Source of the DNA: Cricetomys ansorgei
Lineage: Eukaryota > Chordata > Mammalia > Rodentia > Nesomyidae
NCBI GenBank assembly: GCA_026225945.1
Contig: JAMJFZ010001074.1
Coordinates: forward strand, 4,844,001 to 4,908,000
Length of the DNA: 64,000 nt
Direction: 5' to 3'
Part shown: positions 24,061 to 36,590 of the stretch, piece by piece
Layout of the letters: every line of letters starts with the position of its first letter
Numbering within the stretch: position 1 is the first letter of the stretch
The notes under the pieces: model-generated
Database searches by the model: none
Seen by the model: only the letters and a program-made list of their open reading frames with translations
What the model was told of the DNA's origin: nothing
Made by a program: the position numbers and the translations under genes

Positions 24061-27000
24061 TGTGCAGAAAATTTAGTATAGAGATTCAATAATGAATTGT
24101 CTTTGTATACAAGAATTAGGAAACATGGACCCAAGTTTCAGATTTGGAAAAGTTATGGTTCTTCTTCATAGCAAGAGGACATTATAGGTTGGGTTAAATT
24201 TTAAGTTAAGAATAAGCCATGATTTTAAAATACCCTTCAATAAATGATTTCACTGATTACCAATCACATGAATGTTTTGTCTAACAGTTTCCTTTCTTGT
24301 CTGAATCACAAGCTGTTATTGCAGATGTTTAATTTCCCTTTTAGTCACCACTGTTGCATATCAAATATTATGGTTAATGATACACTAAATTCTGTAAACT
24401 CATTAAAATTCTTCATTAAACTATATTATAATATATATATTTGATGAGAGTCCCCTGATGCTGTTGAAAAATGCAACTTCGTATAAATTGAATAAAATTG
24501 ATAAACACTTAACAAATCAAAAAATTGTGGAGTTATGTATTAAATAACATTCAGAATTGATGTTAAAAATGGTAAATTTGTATTTTCATTACTAATTCAT
24601 TTTCACTTAAAATGTAAACTGTAAATCAAAGTTATTAATTATTCAACATTAAAATAACTCAATATTAAAATGAAAACCAAAGAAGAAGATCTAGAAGTTT
24701 GGTAAGAGCAGAGATATTATGTATCTCATTTCATATTTTTTTTCTAAATACATATGCAAAACACATTTACATGATATATATATGCCACTTTCACAATTCC
24801 TTAATGTTTTTTATCTCTTCACTTTCTCTCTTCTGTATTTTCCTTACTCCTCACACACCTTATTTTCTCATTACCAAGCTTTTATATAACTCCAAATATT
24901 CCCCTCCCTCCAGTAGAGGATGTAAATTGGATGGTCTTGAATCATTTAAAATTCTATTTTTTCAAATTTGATATTTGTTCATTTTAACAAGGAATTTAGA
25001 GAAGTATGTGTAATTTCCACAAAATGATCTGGAAAATAATCTACAGAGTCAAGAAGAGGGATGTCTTGGATGTCCCATGGCCTATTAGTCTCTCTGTCAA
25101 AGGCCACCAGAAATGCTTTTAAGGGTTTGGGGGTCCATATCTCTCTTCACGTCTTAGAACTGGTAAAAGGGGCGATGTAGAAAGAGCAGCAGTAACAGTA
25201 CTTCAGAGGAGGTTTCATCCAAGTCGTCATAGTAAAACTTAACAAATGGCAAAGATTCAGAACAATTATCAGCCATTTAGTGAGAATATAGTTTTGGGTT
25301 GTGTTATATGAGGGAAGTAATAAACGTGAAATACTTTGGAGGATCATTAAGAGACAATGTTAATGAGAACAAATATTTACATCTAAATAAACATAAATTT
25401 TTAATTAATGTTAAACACAATTGTATAAAGGTCTGGACCATATGCCTGAGTTCTGTAGATGGAAAACATACCTGTAATTAGGCTTTACACTGGATCTCTG
25501 CAAAAGGAATAAATACCTGAAATTTTTGTAAAGGAAAACAGTTAAATTCATCATCTGCTTGACAATTGAAAAGAGAAATAGAATCCTACTGAGTCATTTT
25601 TATAGGATTTTCTAGCAACTTTCCTATGGCATTGCTTGAATGTCCTGAATAATTTCTCAATACTATGAGTTTGATGAGAGAATATATGAAAGATTCCTTT
25701 AATCAGAGGGCATAGGTGGTTAGGGTATAGACCCTGGAATTAGCGTTTGTGGAGATGCAGATTTGAAAGGCATGGTAAAGATCATGGCCTAATGAAACAG
25801 GATATGAGTCCAGTACCAGTTGGATGCTAGGCTTAGGTTCATGTTCACCCTGTTCATAGCACCCTCATATGCCAGTCCAGAAGACATTGAAAGCTGTTTT
25901 ATCACTATTTGCCTCTCTATTCTTTAGATATTTAGAATGTAGATGCAGACCCTAGATCATTCACTGGACCAGACAATATTTATGTGAGACATGAGGAGTA
26001 ATTCGTCTTTCTTATAGACAAGGAGGCGATTTTTTTTATCTAGCCTCTACAACAGGAGACAGAAACAGCACACCTCTGGAAAACCAATTTTCTCATGTAT
26101 CCCTATCCTGTAATGAGGCTAAGAAGCAATTTATGCTAATGGGATTTTTTTGTACCATCAAAAGGAAAGGATACTGTTTGCTCCTGGGTTTGTCCTGTCA
26201 TGCAATTGCATCACAAACTTAATTCATTTTATTCAAGTATTTTACATTTTATAACCAGTTTACAAATATGCCTGATTTTGAATATTATTTTATATTTAAA
26301 AAGCTTCACATTTACTGCAAAATCATTTTGAATTACTTAATTTGGGCTTAATTTTGTCAACATGTACAGAAGAATGTACAAAGGGAGATCTAAATCATTC
26401 TTTCTCTCCAAGCTTTTCTCTGACAATGGGGCTGGCTGCTGCGTTCCTGTTCACCGAGTAGTACCTATTCAGTGACTCCTACACTTATCATTGGCTATGT
26501 GCTGTAAGCTGCCCTGGCTGGGACCTTATATTTCAGGGTTTGCCTAGCAAGACTTTATGATTCATTTCTGGTGGGTATGGGAGAGCTCCCTGAGAAAACG
26601 GGAGAGGAGTTAACTAAGTTTGGACTCTGTGTGAGTTTCAGTGGAAGCTGAAAGACAGGAATGAGAAAGGTTAGCATGTTTATGACTTGTGTTTTCCTGC
26701 AAAGTAGAAGGTTTTTCCTAAATTCACACCTTCCAGATTCAAGAGATTGCAGGGCACAATGAGTCTCAAGATGAGACAGAGGGAACACCTGGAGTGCCAA
26801 CAGGAGCACGTCTGAGTTGGATTCCTTGAGTCACCTTGTCTTGACATATTGGCAGTGCTGGAGGTGTGAACTACTCAAATGGAGAATTAACTCTTATCTG
26901 AAGATAAGACTATGTCAGAGCAAAACAGAGTGAATGGGAGAGGGGAGGAAGGTGAAGATTAATTCTATAAGAACTTCTGCCTATGAGAAACATGGCCTCG

Positions 27001-27200
27001 TCAAGCCTACTTGGGGTCCTGAATTGGACTTACACAACACCAATATAAACTCAAGAACAATGTCCATCCATAGAAATTGCACTGCTCATGGAGACAAAGG
27101 CCACAAAAGACTGGAGGCCTTGATCACAAATGTGATTATTCCTGTGGCTGTTTAGACTATAAAGAGTGTTCAGAAGGTGTCCCTCCTGAAAGGGTGGGAA
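24061..27200. other. Unassigned, mostly AT-rich DNA
   Basis: 3.1 kb with no confident gene or repeat. 26400-27150 is less AT-rich and may hold an old, unmatched LTR or unique sequence. Open frames at 26555-26809 and 26934-27155 show no recognised motif. Confidence 0.4.
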
Positions 27201-27572
27201 TGTTGAGCAGATAAGAATAAGAAACTTCTGTGGAGTAGCTTGGGACCAGCAAGAAGACCAAGAGACTCTGATTTTTTAGCACCAGGTATTAAATTCAGAA
27301 ACGTAGAGAGAAAAAAGAAAGGAAAGAGACAAGAATCAGATCTTAACGGATGAGGCTGTTTTTATTAGCACATACAACAGTGAGCAACCTTTCTCCCACA
27401 GACATGGAGGGTTCTCTGGAGTGGGAGAGAGAGATTTGGGATTTATATAGAAGCTTTGGAATGAGGAACTTGATGCAGCTGTATGAGGCTACATGCTAGC
27501 CTGCGGTCTCTTCTTGCTGGAACTGTTTGCTCAAACAAGAAATAGCATCTTGAAAAACAGGCTGTCTCAACA
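27201..27572 (-). repeat. Complete LTR, minus strand
   Basis: On the minus strand it starts TGTTGAGACAG (27572) and ends CTGCTCAACA (27201), giving 372 bp with terminal inverted repeat TGTTGAG/CTCAACA. A TATA-like CTATATAAAT (plus-strand 27441-27450), an AATAAA (complement at 27361-27366) and a pyrimidine-rich U5-like segment occur in the right order and spacing. No internal retroviral sequence flanks it, so it is probably a solo LTR. A clear target-site duplication was not seen. The family is unassigned. Confidence 0.75.
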
Positions 27573-27617
27573 AATAGTCCTCTCTGGATTGTGACTGACC
27601 TTTAAAATTTGAGTAAA

Positions 27618-27720
27618 GCCAGCTGTAATCTGATAGGACTCCATTGTTTGCAACCAAGGTAGCCTTATCCTACATAGCTTTGGCCACATAAAGCCCTGTC
27701 TCAAAAAGCCAAAGTATAAT
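27618..27720 (+). repeat. Degenerate SINE 3' half
   Basis: 'tacatagctttggccacata' followed by 'gccctgtctcaaaaagccaa' matches the 3' half of a B1/B4-type SINE. The 5' half is hardly recognisable. Confidence 0.4.
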
Positions 27721-28499
27721 AAGTAAAATAAGAATACACAATATAATTTAAAAGAGGTAATGTAATTTATTGTACAAATTCCTCCTCTTTGTGTTTTCAT
27801 GGATGTGGGAAACTGAACCCCTCTCTGAGAGACTATTGGTAGTTAATCATTTCTGAGAACTGGGTGTCATATGCTTCATCGGAGTTGCCTCTGCCCATAC
27901 TACAGGAAATAAGCCTCCAATTAATCTTGGTATATTGGAAAATAAAAAGCATTTGTAAAATTAAGGTATGAGCTAGATCTCTTTCTGTAGTAAGGGAAAG
28001 GAATAGATTCTGAAACTGTTTACTTGCTTATATCTCTTACAGTAAAATGTGTTTCTCAGGCTAAAAGAAAGTTAAAGTGTAAAACATCCAGATCAGAAAC
28101 ACCAAAGATGTGAAGTTGGCTATCAGACAGCAAAATAGACTTGATAAGAGAAAGACAAACTCTGAAACCCCAGATCACTCTATATCAGCTGGTCATCAAG
28201 CTATCTTTTATTAGACTCCAATATAAAATGTATTCAAGGTAATATTGGATTTTCATTATGCTTAGTTAAAATGAAGCTAATGTAAGAATCTAAGTTGTAA
28301 GTAAATATACTTTCCAAGAGAGTCTCTATCCATTATAGGAAAGCAGACTTTCCTGTAGACAAAACATTAATTCATAGCAACTATAGCTACTTCTTCATAG
28401 CTGTGAGAACTAAAGGGCTTCAATTAGTTAACAACATTAAATACATTGCAAGGTCAGAGAATTCCAATAATATCCAGGTGATGAAAGCCATAGCCAAGG
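27721..28499. other. Unassigned AT-rich DNA
   Basis: Nothing recognised. Confidence 0.35.
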
Positions 28500-28900
28500 C
28501 CGATGACTAACAAAATAAGTCAGAGATGGACGGACAGGGGCTTCAACTACCCTTAACTGGATGAGGAAGACCTGAACAGAACATGATAGTCTCCCTGCTT
28601 ATCTCAGAAAGCATGCATAACTTCTGTGTGTCATTCATTAGTTCAGCCAGGACAGCCCAGAGACGCAAACATCGCGACACTTAACTCAGCCTATGTCCAA
28701 AGGCTTTTCTTCATTTAGATTCCTCTCAACTTCAGGCATTTATTTATTTCACTTTTCATTAATCACTTGACTTTCTCTCACTGTCTTGTTATTCTGCAAT
28801 AATCTTTAATAAAGCTTGCTTTCTTTATCATGCCTACTCCAAAGAGTGTCTAGCTCTTTAAAATTTGCGTGAGATAATGTACTCTGAACCATTTTCTCAG
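28500..28900 (+). repeat. Possible LTR with AATAAAGC polyadenylation region
   Basis: A GC-richer block ends in a pyrimidine-rich segment and 'taataaagcttgctttcttt' (AATAAA at 28808), the typical R-region arrangement of gammaretrovirus-like LTRs. The 5' boundary, TATA box and termini could not be fixed. Confidence 0.3.
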
Positions 28901-29310
28901 TTTAATCTGTGAGGATCATGAGTGTCTGGCTGCTTATCTTCTGATGTCAAGTGTACCTGGACTAAAAATGGTCATGTGACACTGGAAATAACTCCAACAA
29001 GAGGAGAAGGTAGGTTTTGTTGGAAAGTAGGTTTTCAGCAAATCAATGGGGAAATGACCAAGGGAAATGGGTGTGTAGGTGAATATATCAAGCACATGTA
29101 TGAAAATTTAAAAGATTTTTTTTGTTAAGTCTATATTCCGTGGAAAATACAATATTTATATGCCATGAGAAAAAAATCTTAAAGAGAACTATATTCATAT
29201 GATTCCTTTCTGCCTTAGAGTTGTGTTCTGGGTAATTTTAGAAAACTGAAAAAAATGTATCTTCACAATTATAGTTTTCTACTTGAGATGCTTCTCACTG
29301 TACTGTGTGT

Positions 29311-29350
<40 letters not shown>

Positions 29351-31934
29351 ATTGCTGTTGTTGCTGATTCAACTTCACATGAGAGGAAACTGGTTCATAA
29401 GTTTAGACAAAGGTAGGAATTACATGCACTAAAATGGTTACATCATTGACATGTAGATACACATGCACTTGCATATAGAATAGTCAAGATATTTTTGAAT
29501 TTACATTATTACATTAAGGTTATTACATTAAGAAAAAAATTGTCATGCAGTTAGTGATAAACTAATTTTGCTCTAAATCACCAAGGAATTAAGTATAATT
29601 TCCTTCTATGTGAAACGGTTAACATAGATGTGCGTTCTCATTCTTCTATACATCACAGAATAACTGATGGGTATTTGGAGAAATATATTTTCAATTTGCT
29701 ATTTCTCTTTTTATATTGATAATAAATTGTTTATATTATTGTGGAATACAGTATAATCATGAATGTATGTATGTAATATTCTTGACACAATACATTAAAG
29801 TAGATAGACCAGATCTCTTATCCCTTTACTGTTGTAAAATTATGATTTCTTGAGATTTCCTGATTAGCTTTGAATATTTAGAGCACAGTGTTTAATTTTG
29901 AAATTTCATTTCAAAACATAGTTTTATGCATATCTTTACAAACCTACCCAGCAATGTGTATTAAAGGTAGTACAATGAAAAATCTGTAGAACAAGGACAG
30001 AAATAGCACAAGGAATTGAAAAAACAATGATAGAGCAAAGAACATGATAAAGGAACTTAATTTACTATTTTCTTAAATAGCAGTTCAGGAATCCATCCAA
30101 GAGTGATTTATTCACAATTTTACTAAGTGAAATTGAAAAATAATCAACTCTCTTTGAACAATTAATGAGGAAATGATTGCATGAAATTACACAACCACAT
30201 TTTCCACAGTGATTGCTGTGTGAAAGTTTTAATTAATTTAGTGACACTTCTGTGTCCAAAGGATGCTTAATGTCTCTATCCTGTTCTACGCTTTTCATAC
30301 TTTAATCTCATCATCCTGCGTGTGACTTCCTTATTTATAAGTGAAATTTTATACTGAGAATATTTCAGTGTTAATAATATTCAAATTCTTGAAATCATTC
30401 TTCAGTACTGAATAAAATAGATGAAGTTGAGGCAAAGCAAGTTTCCAGACTCTGAGTATAAAGAACAACTTGTGAGAATATGACTATAAACGTTAGTTGA
30501 TATTTATCCAGGCATAATATTCTATCTGCTTAATTATAGTTAAAATCATAAGATATTTGTGGAATTGGATTTCTAAATTACCGTGACAAGGATCTGGTCA
30601 TCGGGCTACTGAAGAAGACTGCCAGGGACAATATATTTAGTACTGGTTATGAAGTCACAATATTTGTTATGCATAATTTCATCTCCTTGATTCTTCCTTA
30701 GTCCATTAAAAAATATATATCCAAACACAGCCTTTCCTATTTCTTATTTAATGGGAATAATAGAGGCAAAATGACTAAAAAAGAGTAAATAGTCATAGTT
30801 AATTCATTGGTTTTAAATGTATTTCATGTAAGATTTTTTTGTAAGAAATAGAAGCTGGATGATAAAATCAAATCATTTTCATCTGTATTAATTTTTCACA
30901 AAGGCTTATATAAACAATTCATAATAAGCTTCTTAGGAAATATTTTCCCATATAGAGTAGACATAATGGGACTTAAATTAAAATAAAATATGAAAATATC
31001 TTCATTGCCTTGGGTTAAATTTTGTTCTAGCTATGTTGGGTAAAACAGAATAAATTTAATCAAAGGAATATGTTGATTTTTCTTGTTAATTAGCTTCCAC
31101 TTATAATCAAAATATATTAATATTATGATGCATTTGAAATGAAAAGACAAAATCAATACTTAAATAATAAATTGCTATTGGTATAAATATGTTTCCATAA
31201 ATATTTATTTATGCAATTACTTTTTTATTTATATCTGCTTTAATTCATGAATTTATCTCAGAAAATAATAATGTCTAATAGTAAAGAACAAGGAAAAATA
31301 TTTTTAAACTTCTTATAAAATCGAGTATTTTGTTCTTATATATCTATTATAGTAAGCATTTTTATATCTACATAGTATTCATATCTATATATCTATGTAT
31401 ATGCAAATGGCATGTGAACAAAAATTGAACTGTCAACCATATCACTTTCCTTGAATGTTTTAATTTAATCACAATCTTTCAAATATGTTTTGACCAAATT
31501 GTACGCTTTTATCTTTTAAAATACTCACTGGTTATGTACACCATTGTTCCTACATGATTCACTGAAACCTGGTTGTATGATAGTAAATATGAAAGATGTT
31601 GAACTAAGTTTCTCCAGAATATAGTAAGGGCTTATGACATTATAATATACACGCTGTTGTTTAACTGAGAAATTACCATTATCCAGAGAAGCAATCACAA
31701 TCACATATATCTTTGAATGTTTAATAAATTTTAGTTTAAGATTTATATGCAATTTCTTTTACATTTTATACATCAATTATCTGCTAAATAACTGGACTGT
31801 AGTAATTGAACAATGTGAGAAACATTTATATGCACACACATTTATATAGTTATACAGAGTAAGTGGAAAACATACTTTTAATGTTAACTATCAGGATGAA
31901 AATACATTTTAAATATCATTTTTACTTTATTTAA
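28901..31934. other. Unassigned AT-rich DNA with a (GT)n tract
   Basis: 29304-29349 is a (GT)n microsatellite with two GC interruptions. The rest, very AT-rich after 30600, has no recognised gene or repeat. Confidence 0.45.
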
Positions 31935-32640
31935 AGTATAGTTATATCACTTCTACCCTCGCATCTTCCTTCTAACTCCTCCAAGTCCGAATCATCTTTC
32001 TTCCCAATTTCTCAGCCTCTTCTTCTTTAACCACTGGTAGACATATATATCTAAGATACAGATGTATATTTATAGCAGCCATGTTAATGATTTGGGTAAC
32101 TCTGAACAAACTCAGCAGGATGTGTGTGTGTGTGTGTGTGTGTGTGTAGTGCATATACAAACACACATGCACATGCATATATGTATACACACACACACAC
32201 ATACACCCATATGTCTATATCCTACTGAGTCTGTTCAGAGTTACCCAAATGTATATGTTTTTAGGAGAAACATTTTTAACCAAGTCCTCTTGCATCTTCA
32301 GAAGGGATTACAGTATCTTATATTCAATAGAAAATGCAAATATACAAACTTGTGAGCACATATAATCCTCAAACTTTGTATTAGTTAACCATTCTGCTGG
32401 TGAAGACTAATTCTCCTACTCCTCACAATGTTGACTCGCCCTATTCTTCATCTAAAGTTGGAACCTTATAAGAGTTTGCCATCTACATAGGGATGTCAAT
32501 TGTTGGAATTGTTCAAGACTTGTTTATGCAGCCATGTTGATGACTTTTTGGTCATGTAACTTGTATGTCGTAGCTAGAAAGCATAACCTCACAGAAGACT
32601 CCATGGTCCTCTGACTCTTACAATACTTCTGCCCCATAAA
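31935..32640 (-). mobile_element. L1 3' UTR fragment, minus strand, with internal fold-back
   Basis: The plus strand gives the reverse complement of an L1 3' UTR: 'ctaactcctccaagtccgaa', microsatellite-bearing 32100-32205, 'cctactgagtctgttcagag', 'ggtgaagactaattctccta', 'atgcagccatgttgatgact' and 'ctctgactcttacaatactt'. A 30-bp inverted repeat lies inside (separate entry). Confidence 0.75.
32091..32249. repeat. Inverted repeat, 30-bp arms around (TG)n/(CA)n
   Basis: 32091-32120 and 32220-32249 are inverted copies with 28 of 30 matching positions. Between them are (TG)n at 32121-32147 and (AC)n around 32187-32201, which are also roughly complementary, so the whole unit can fold back. The right arm is ordinary L1 3' UTR, so the left arm is the extra inverted copy. 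Confidence 0.85.
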
Positions 32641-33267
32641 ATAATAATTAAATGAACTAAACATAGAAATGACTAAATAAATAAGTACAGAGAAACAAAT
32701 TCTTTGATACAGTAAATAAAACTGTGGTTTTATTTTCCTCTATTATCTTTTACTTCAAGTAGTAAATGGAATAGAGAAAGACATACACCAATATTTTTAC
32801 AGAAGGATTAAAAACAGAAATATTAGTTTTATCAAAATGTATTTTATACTATGGGAAACTTGAAGTTGTAAACATACCAAAGGTTTCCAGGTAGCGCACT
32901 AGTTTTATGGCTGCAAGACCCTTAAAATATATTTGGATATTACAAATATATAGTGTCCTAAAGGATTTTCTGTTTTCAAAAGTATATTTTCAAATGTATG
33001 CTTGCAATAGAAAGGTCAGTAATATTCCAAATAACTTTCTATTCAGCTTCCCTTTATGACAGAGTGCTGATCTGAGAGATAAAGTTGGAATAAAGACTAG
33101 AACTTTGCATAATTAATTCTAAGAATGCTTTGAAAGAGCTGTAACTATGAAAAGCCAGATTCCAAAGAAATTATTGAAGTGAATTACATATTGTTTTTAC
33201 AATTTCTTAGCAAATAACTTTATCTTACAATCTTTTATTGGTTGTAGATTGAGATGTATGTCCTATT
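32641..33267. other. Unassigned AT-rich DNA
   Basis: Nothing recognised. Confidence 0.4.
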
Positions 33268-33455
33268 TCTTTTCTTCCTTTCTTTCTTTCTCTTTCTTTC
33301 TTTCTTTCTTTTTTTTTTTTTAAATTTTTCCAGCCAGGGTTTCTCTGTTCCCGGAACTCACTCTGTAGACAAGGCTGGCCTTAAAAACACAGAGATCCAC
33401 TTGCCTCTGCCTCCCAAATGCTGGGATTAAAGGTGTGTGCCACCACTGCCTGGCC
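33268..33455 (-). repeat. B1 SINE with (TTTC)n/poly-T tail
   Basis: Minus-strand B1: reading plus, 'cagggtttctctgttcccgg', 'aactcactctgtagacaagg', 'agagatccacttgcctctgc', 'aatgctgggattaaaggtgt' and 'gccaccactgcctggcc'. About 20 bp between 'ctctgt' and 'ggaactc' is deleted. The A-tail is represented by the (TTTC)n/T-rich tract at 33268-33321. The 60-codon frame overlapping it is spurious. Confidence 0.93.
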
Positions 33456-34499
33456 TGAGACATATTTCATATCAAGCCCTCCTGAATCAACAGAAGACAT
33501 TACTTTGTCCATATTCAATAGGAAATAAAAATATCCAAAGTTAGGAGCATATATAAACCTCACAACTGAATATTTATTTGTACATTATTATTTGTATCCT
33601 TACAAACATTTGTATTTTATATAACTTTGAAAGGGGATAGGACTTACACGAGGTATAATTTATTTGGCTAACACTATGAAGTAGTTACAGGCAGCTTTGG
33701 AGTTGAAAATAATAAAAATTCCATGTTTTGTTAAATTGGCAATAGAAGTAACATCCTTTACATTTTATTATTTATTAATAACTAAGTCATACTCTCTGTG
33801 TCATTTTCTCAGTATGAAAATAATAATAACTCAGTAAATGAGCTAAAGCTATAGGGTTTTTATTCTTGTTATTTGTGCATCATTCGATATCATTTAGCAA
33901 TGCAGAATGTTAGCCATCACAACATCTTCTAGAGATTTATGATTCTCATGAATTAAACTTGCATTCATAAACTGCAAATTAAATGTTCTTACTTCACACA
34001 ACACAATGACTTCAATTGATTTTTATCATTTATAAAGTGAAAATAAGAAACTTGTTATGAGACAATGGATTAGAGCACTAACTGTTGAAATCCTTAAGAA
34101 AATACCGTGCAAGAATTGGTTGTATTACTCCGAGCTTCTTGGTGCACAGATAGGACAACTTTGGATCCCATTTTCAAAGTAATAGATTAAAAGTTTTAAT
34201 GCTGTACATGTACTATTCTAAAAGCAATTCTCACTACTGGTGTTTTTTCTTTTCCCTGAAAAGTTCCAGTTTGCTAAACACAAGTAATAAATAATCATCT
34301 TCTATTTGATGCTATGAAAAATAACTAAAGCTATAATATTGACCTTTTAAAATACCAAACCATACCAATGCATTTATTATAACCTTTCAAAAATGGAATT
34401 TATCACACTGATGTAGAGAAATAACAGAAATGTAATTTTAGTCAAATTTATTTTACATTCTGAGTTTCATTTCAAGAAGAAATGTAATAATGTGGGAGT
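33456..34499. other. Unassigned AT-rich DNA
   Basis: No repeat recognised; possibly unique sequence. Confidence 0.4.
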
Positions 34500-34850
34500 A
34501 AACACTGCCTCCTGAGACCCCAGGTTTAACCTCTTTTGATATATTCATCAATCTGTTAATTAACATTCACCCAAAGTTCTGCATGATTAAAGGGGCAAGC
34601 AGAGCAGAGAACCCACAGCAGCAACACAGACAAAAGCAGGGAGATCGCCAGCTGCTGACACCCCTTCTATTAATGGGATTTACGACTAAAAGTAAACAAA
34701 AGAAGCTCATTAAGCAGCACAGATATGAAACTGCAAATTTTCTTCCTCTAGAAAAGTATTTTTGGGTTTTAAAGAAAATAGGATTTGCTTTTAAAAGTGG
34801 AGGAAAATGTGAAAAAACAGATAAAAACAAGAGCAAATACTTAAGGTGAT
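34500..34850. promoter_or_regulatory. Candidate conserved noncoding element
   Basis: A less AT-rich block in AT-rich surroundings with no repeat resemblance. It contains a palindromic TTAATTAA (34556-34563), several further ATTA cores and a forkhead-type GTAAACA (34692-34698). About 267 nt is free of stops on both strands (34567-34849), but neither frame looks like a protein. I infer a possible enhancer; conservation cannot be tested here. Confidence 0.25.
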
Positions 34851-35929
34851 TTTTTCCTCTTAAATATCCTAATTAATTTGTTTGTCTATGTGACAATAAA
34901 ATCTTAATGATATTCTACAAAACATTATATGCTAATAAGTGTAAGAAAAAAATTTCCCATTACCTCTTTATCACATGTATTTGAGGGTTTTATTTAAGGA
35001 CTAGAACACTCTTTTTGATGCTTAATTCTTAGCAAATCTATAGAGTCTTTAGATTGAATTGGACAATCTCAAAAGGTGGGAACTGCTGAATCTCAGGAAG
35101 TTGCAACAGTGTTTCTTTAGGCTACACCAGGGTAAAATGGAAGGAATCACACCTCTGACTGAAACTATGGGAGTCTCCCACATGACATCATGCCACTAGC
35201 AGTCTTTTCCATTGTTCTTTCCCTGGAAATTTTGCCTCATGTAAAGACTGACAACAAGCTTTAACATCTAGACATTTTTAATTATACTAATCAACTTTTT
35301 TACTGGAATAAATACCTCTTTTCATTACTCTGCTCCATTCCAGCTCCGTACTTTCCCTTTGTGCTCTTCATTCGATTTTCTGAATGCCAATGAGTCCTGC
35401 CTTACCAAGGCAACTATCTCAGAAGAAAAGACAGAGAAGCAAGGACAGCGGAGGGGTCATCTCATAGTTTTCTGCCTCCCAGAGACTCCTCACTCTTTGA
35501 CTGGTATCAAACATGTGCAAATGTTTCTCCCAGATGTATATTTGCTTCAACAATGGAAACTGTAAAATTCTCCTCAACCGCAACATCTAACAATTGTTCC
35601 TGAGAAACTTGACCGTAGTGTGAGGATCCCAAATACCCCAAAGTTTCTAGGTTTGGGTGGTATTAGGAACAGTTTTTATAGGTCTTAAAGACCAGTTACT
35701 CAGGCCTCTGTGAGCACTGCAAATCAACATCTTAAGAGACAATAAAAACTATAGGATGTTCTCTGCTCTCTGGTATCTTACTACTTGAGGTTCCATTGAT
35801 TGTTAGTACTTCAGCATCAAATACATGATTTAACACTCATGGGTTTTTGTTTGTTTGCTTTGTTTTGTTTGTTTTTGTTTTTGTTTTTCTTTGGCAGTGA
35901 TCTTTATTTGTTTTTTCCTATATTTTATT
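34851..35929. other. Unassigned sequence with a TTTG-rich run
   Basis: 35050-35760 is moderately GC-richer and unmatched. A (TTTG)n-like run at 35845-35890 may be the tail of an unrecognised retroposon. Confidence 0.4.
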
Positions 35930-36200
35930 TTCATTTATTTTTACTGAAAACAGATATTTCATATAATATATTCTGATTATGTTTTCTCCTCCCTCTACTG
36001 TTCCCACTTTCTCCCCTCCCAATAGAAACCATGTCCTTTCTCTCTCTGGTTAAAAAAGAAACAGACATCTAAAAAATAAAAATAAGATAAGATAAATCAC
36101 AAAGCAAACAAATCAAAATATGACAAAATAATCAATAAGAAAAGAATCCGAAGTAAAAGCATAAGAAATGCATATAGATACAGAGATACACACATTTGCT
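35930..36200 (-). mobile_element. L1 3' UTR fragment, minus strand
   Basis: 'catataatatattctgatta', 'cctccctctactgttcccac', 'agacatctaaaaaataaaaa' and 'gatacagagatacacacatt' follow the reversed L1 3' UTR order. The next repeat begins immediately at about 36203, suggesting an insertion. Confidence 0.7.
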
Positions 36201-36202
36201 TT

Positions 36203-36590
36203 CTATCTCTGTGATACATAACATGACCAAAGCAACCTAGAGGAGGAAAATGTTAATTGCATTTTACACATTACAACTCATTCCTGAGGAAAGTGAGCTC
36301 AAGAACTCAAACACAAACCACAAAGGAACACAATTTACAGGTATAGTCACTGTTATAGCATGTTTATCTAGCTTTTCTAATACAATTCCTAACACAACTG
36401 CTTAGGGTAGGACCCTTCATTATGGACCCTTCATTATGGACTGGGACTTCCTAGATTAATTAACAAGCATGATCATGCCCACAACATTCTCACAGACCAA
36501 TGTGATCCAGAAAAAAAATTAACTGATCTTCATTCTTTCTAGGTAATCTAAATTATGTCAACATGAAACATTGAAATTATCACAATACTG
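36203..36590. repeat. Rodent medium-reiteration repeat (URR1/RMER-like)
   Basis: 'ctatctctgtgatacataac' with 'atgaccaaagcaacctagag', and later 'caacatgaaacattgaaatt', follow the same repeat type as 1255 and 11729. A 16-bp tandem repeat (CCCTTCATTATGGA units) lies at 36411-36440. Confidence 0.5.
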
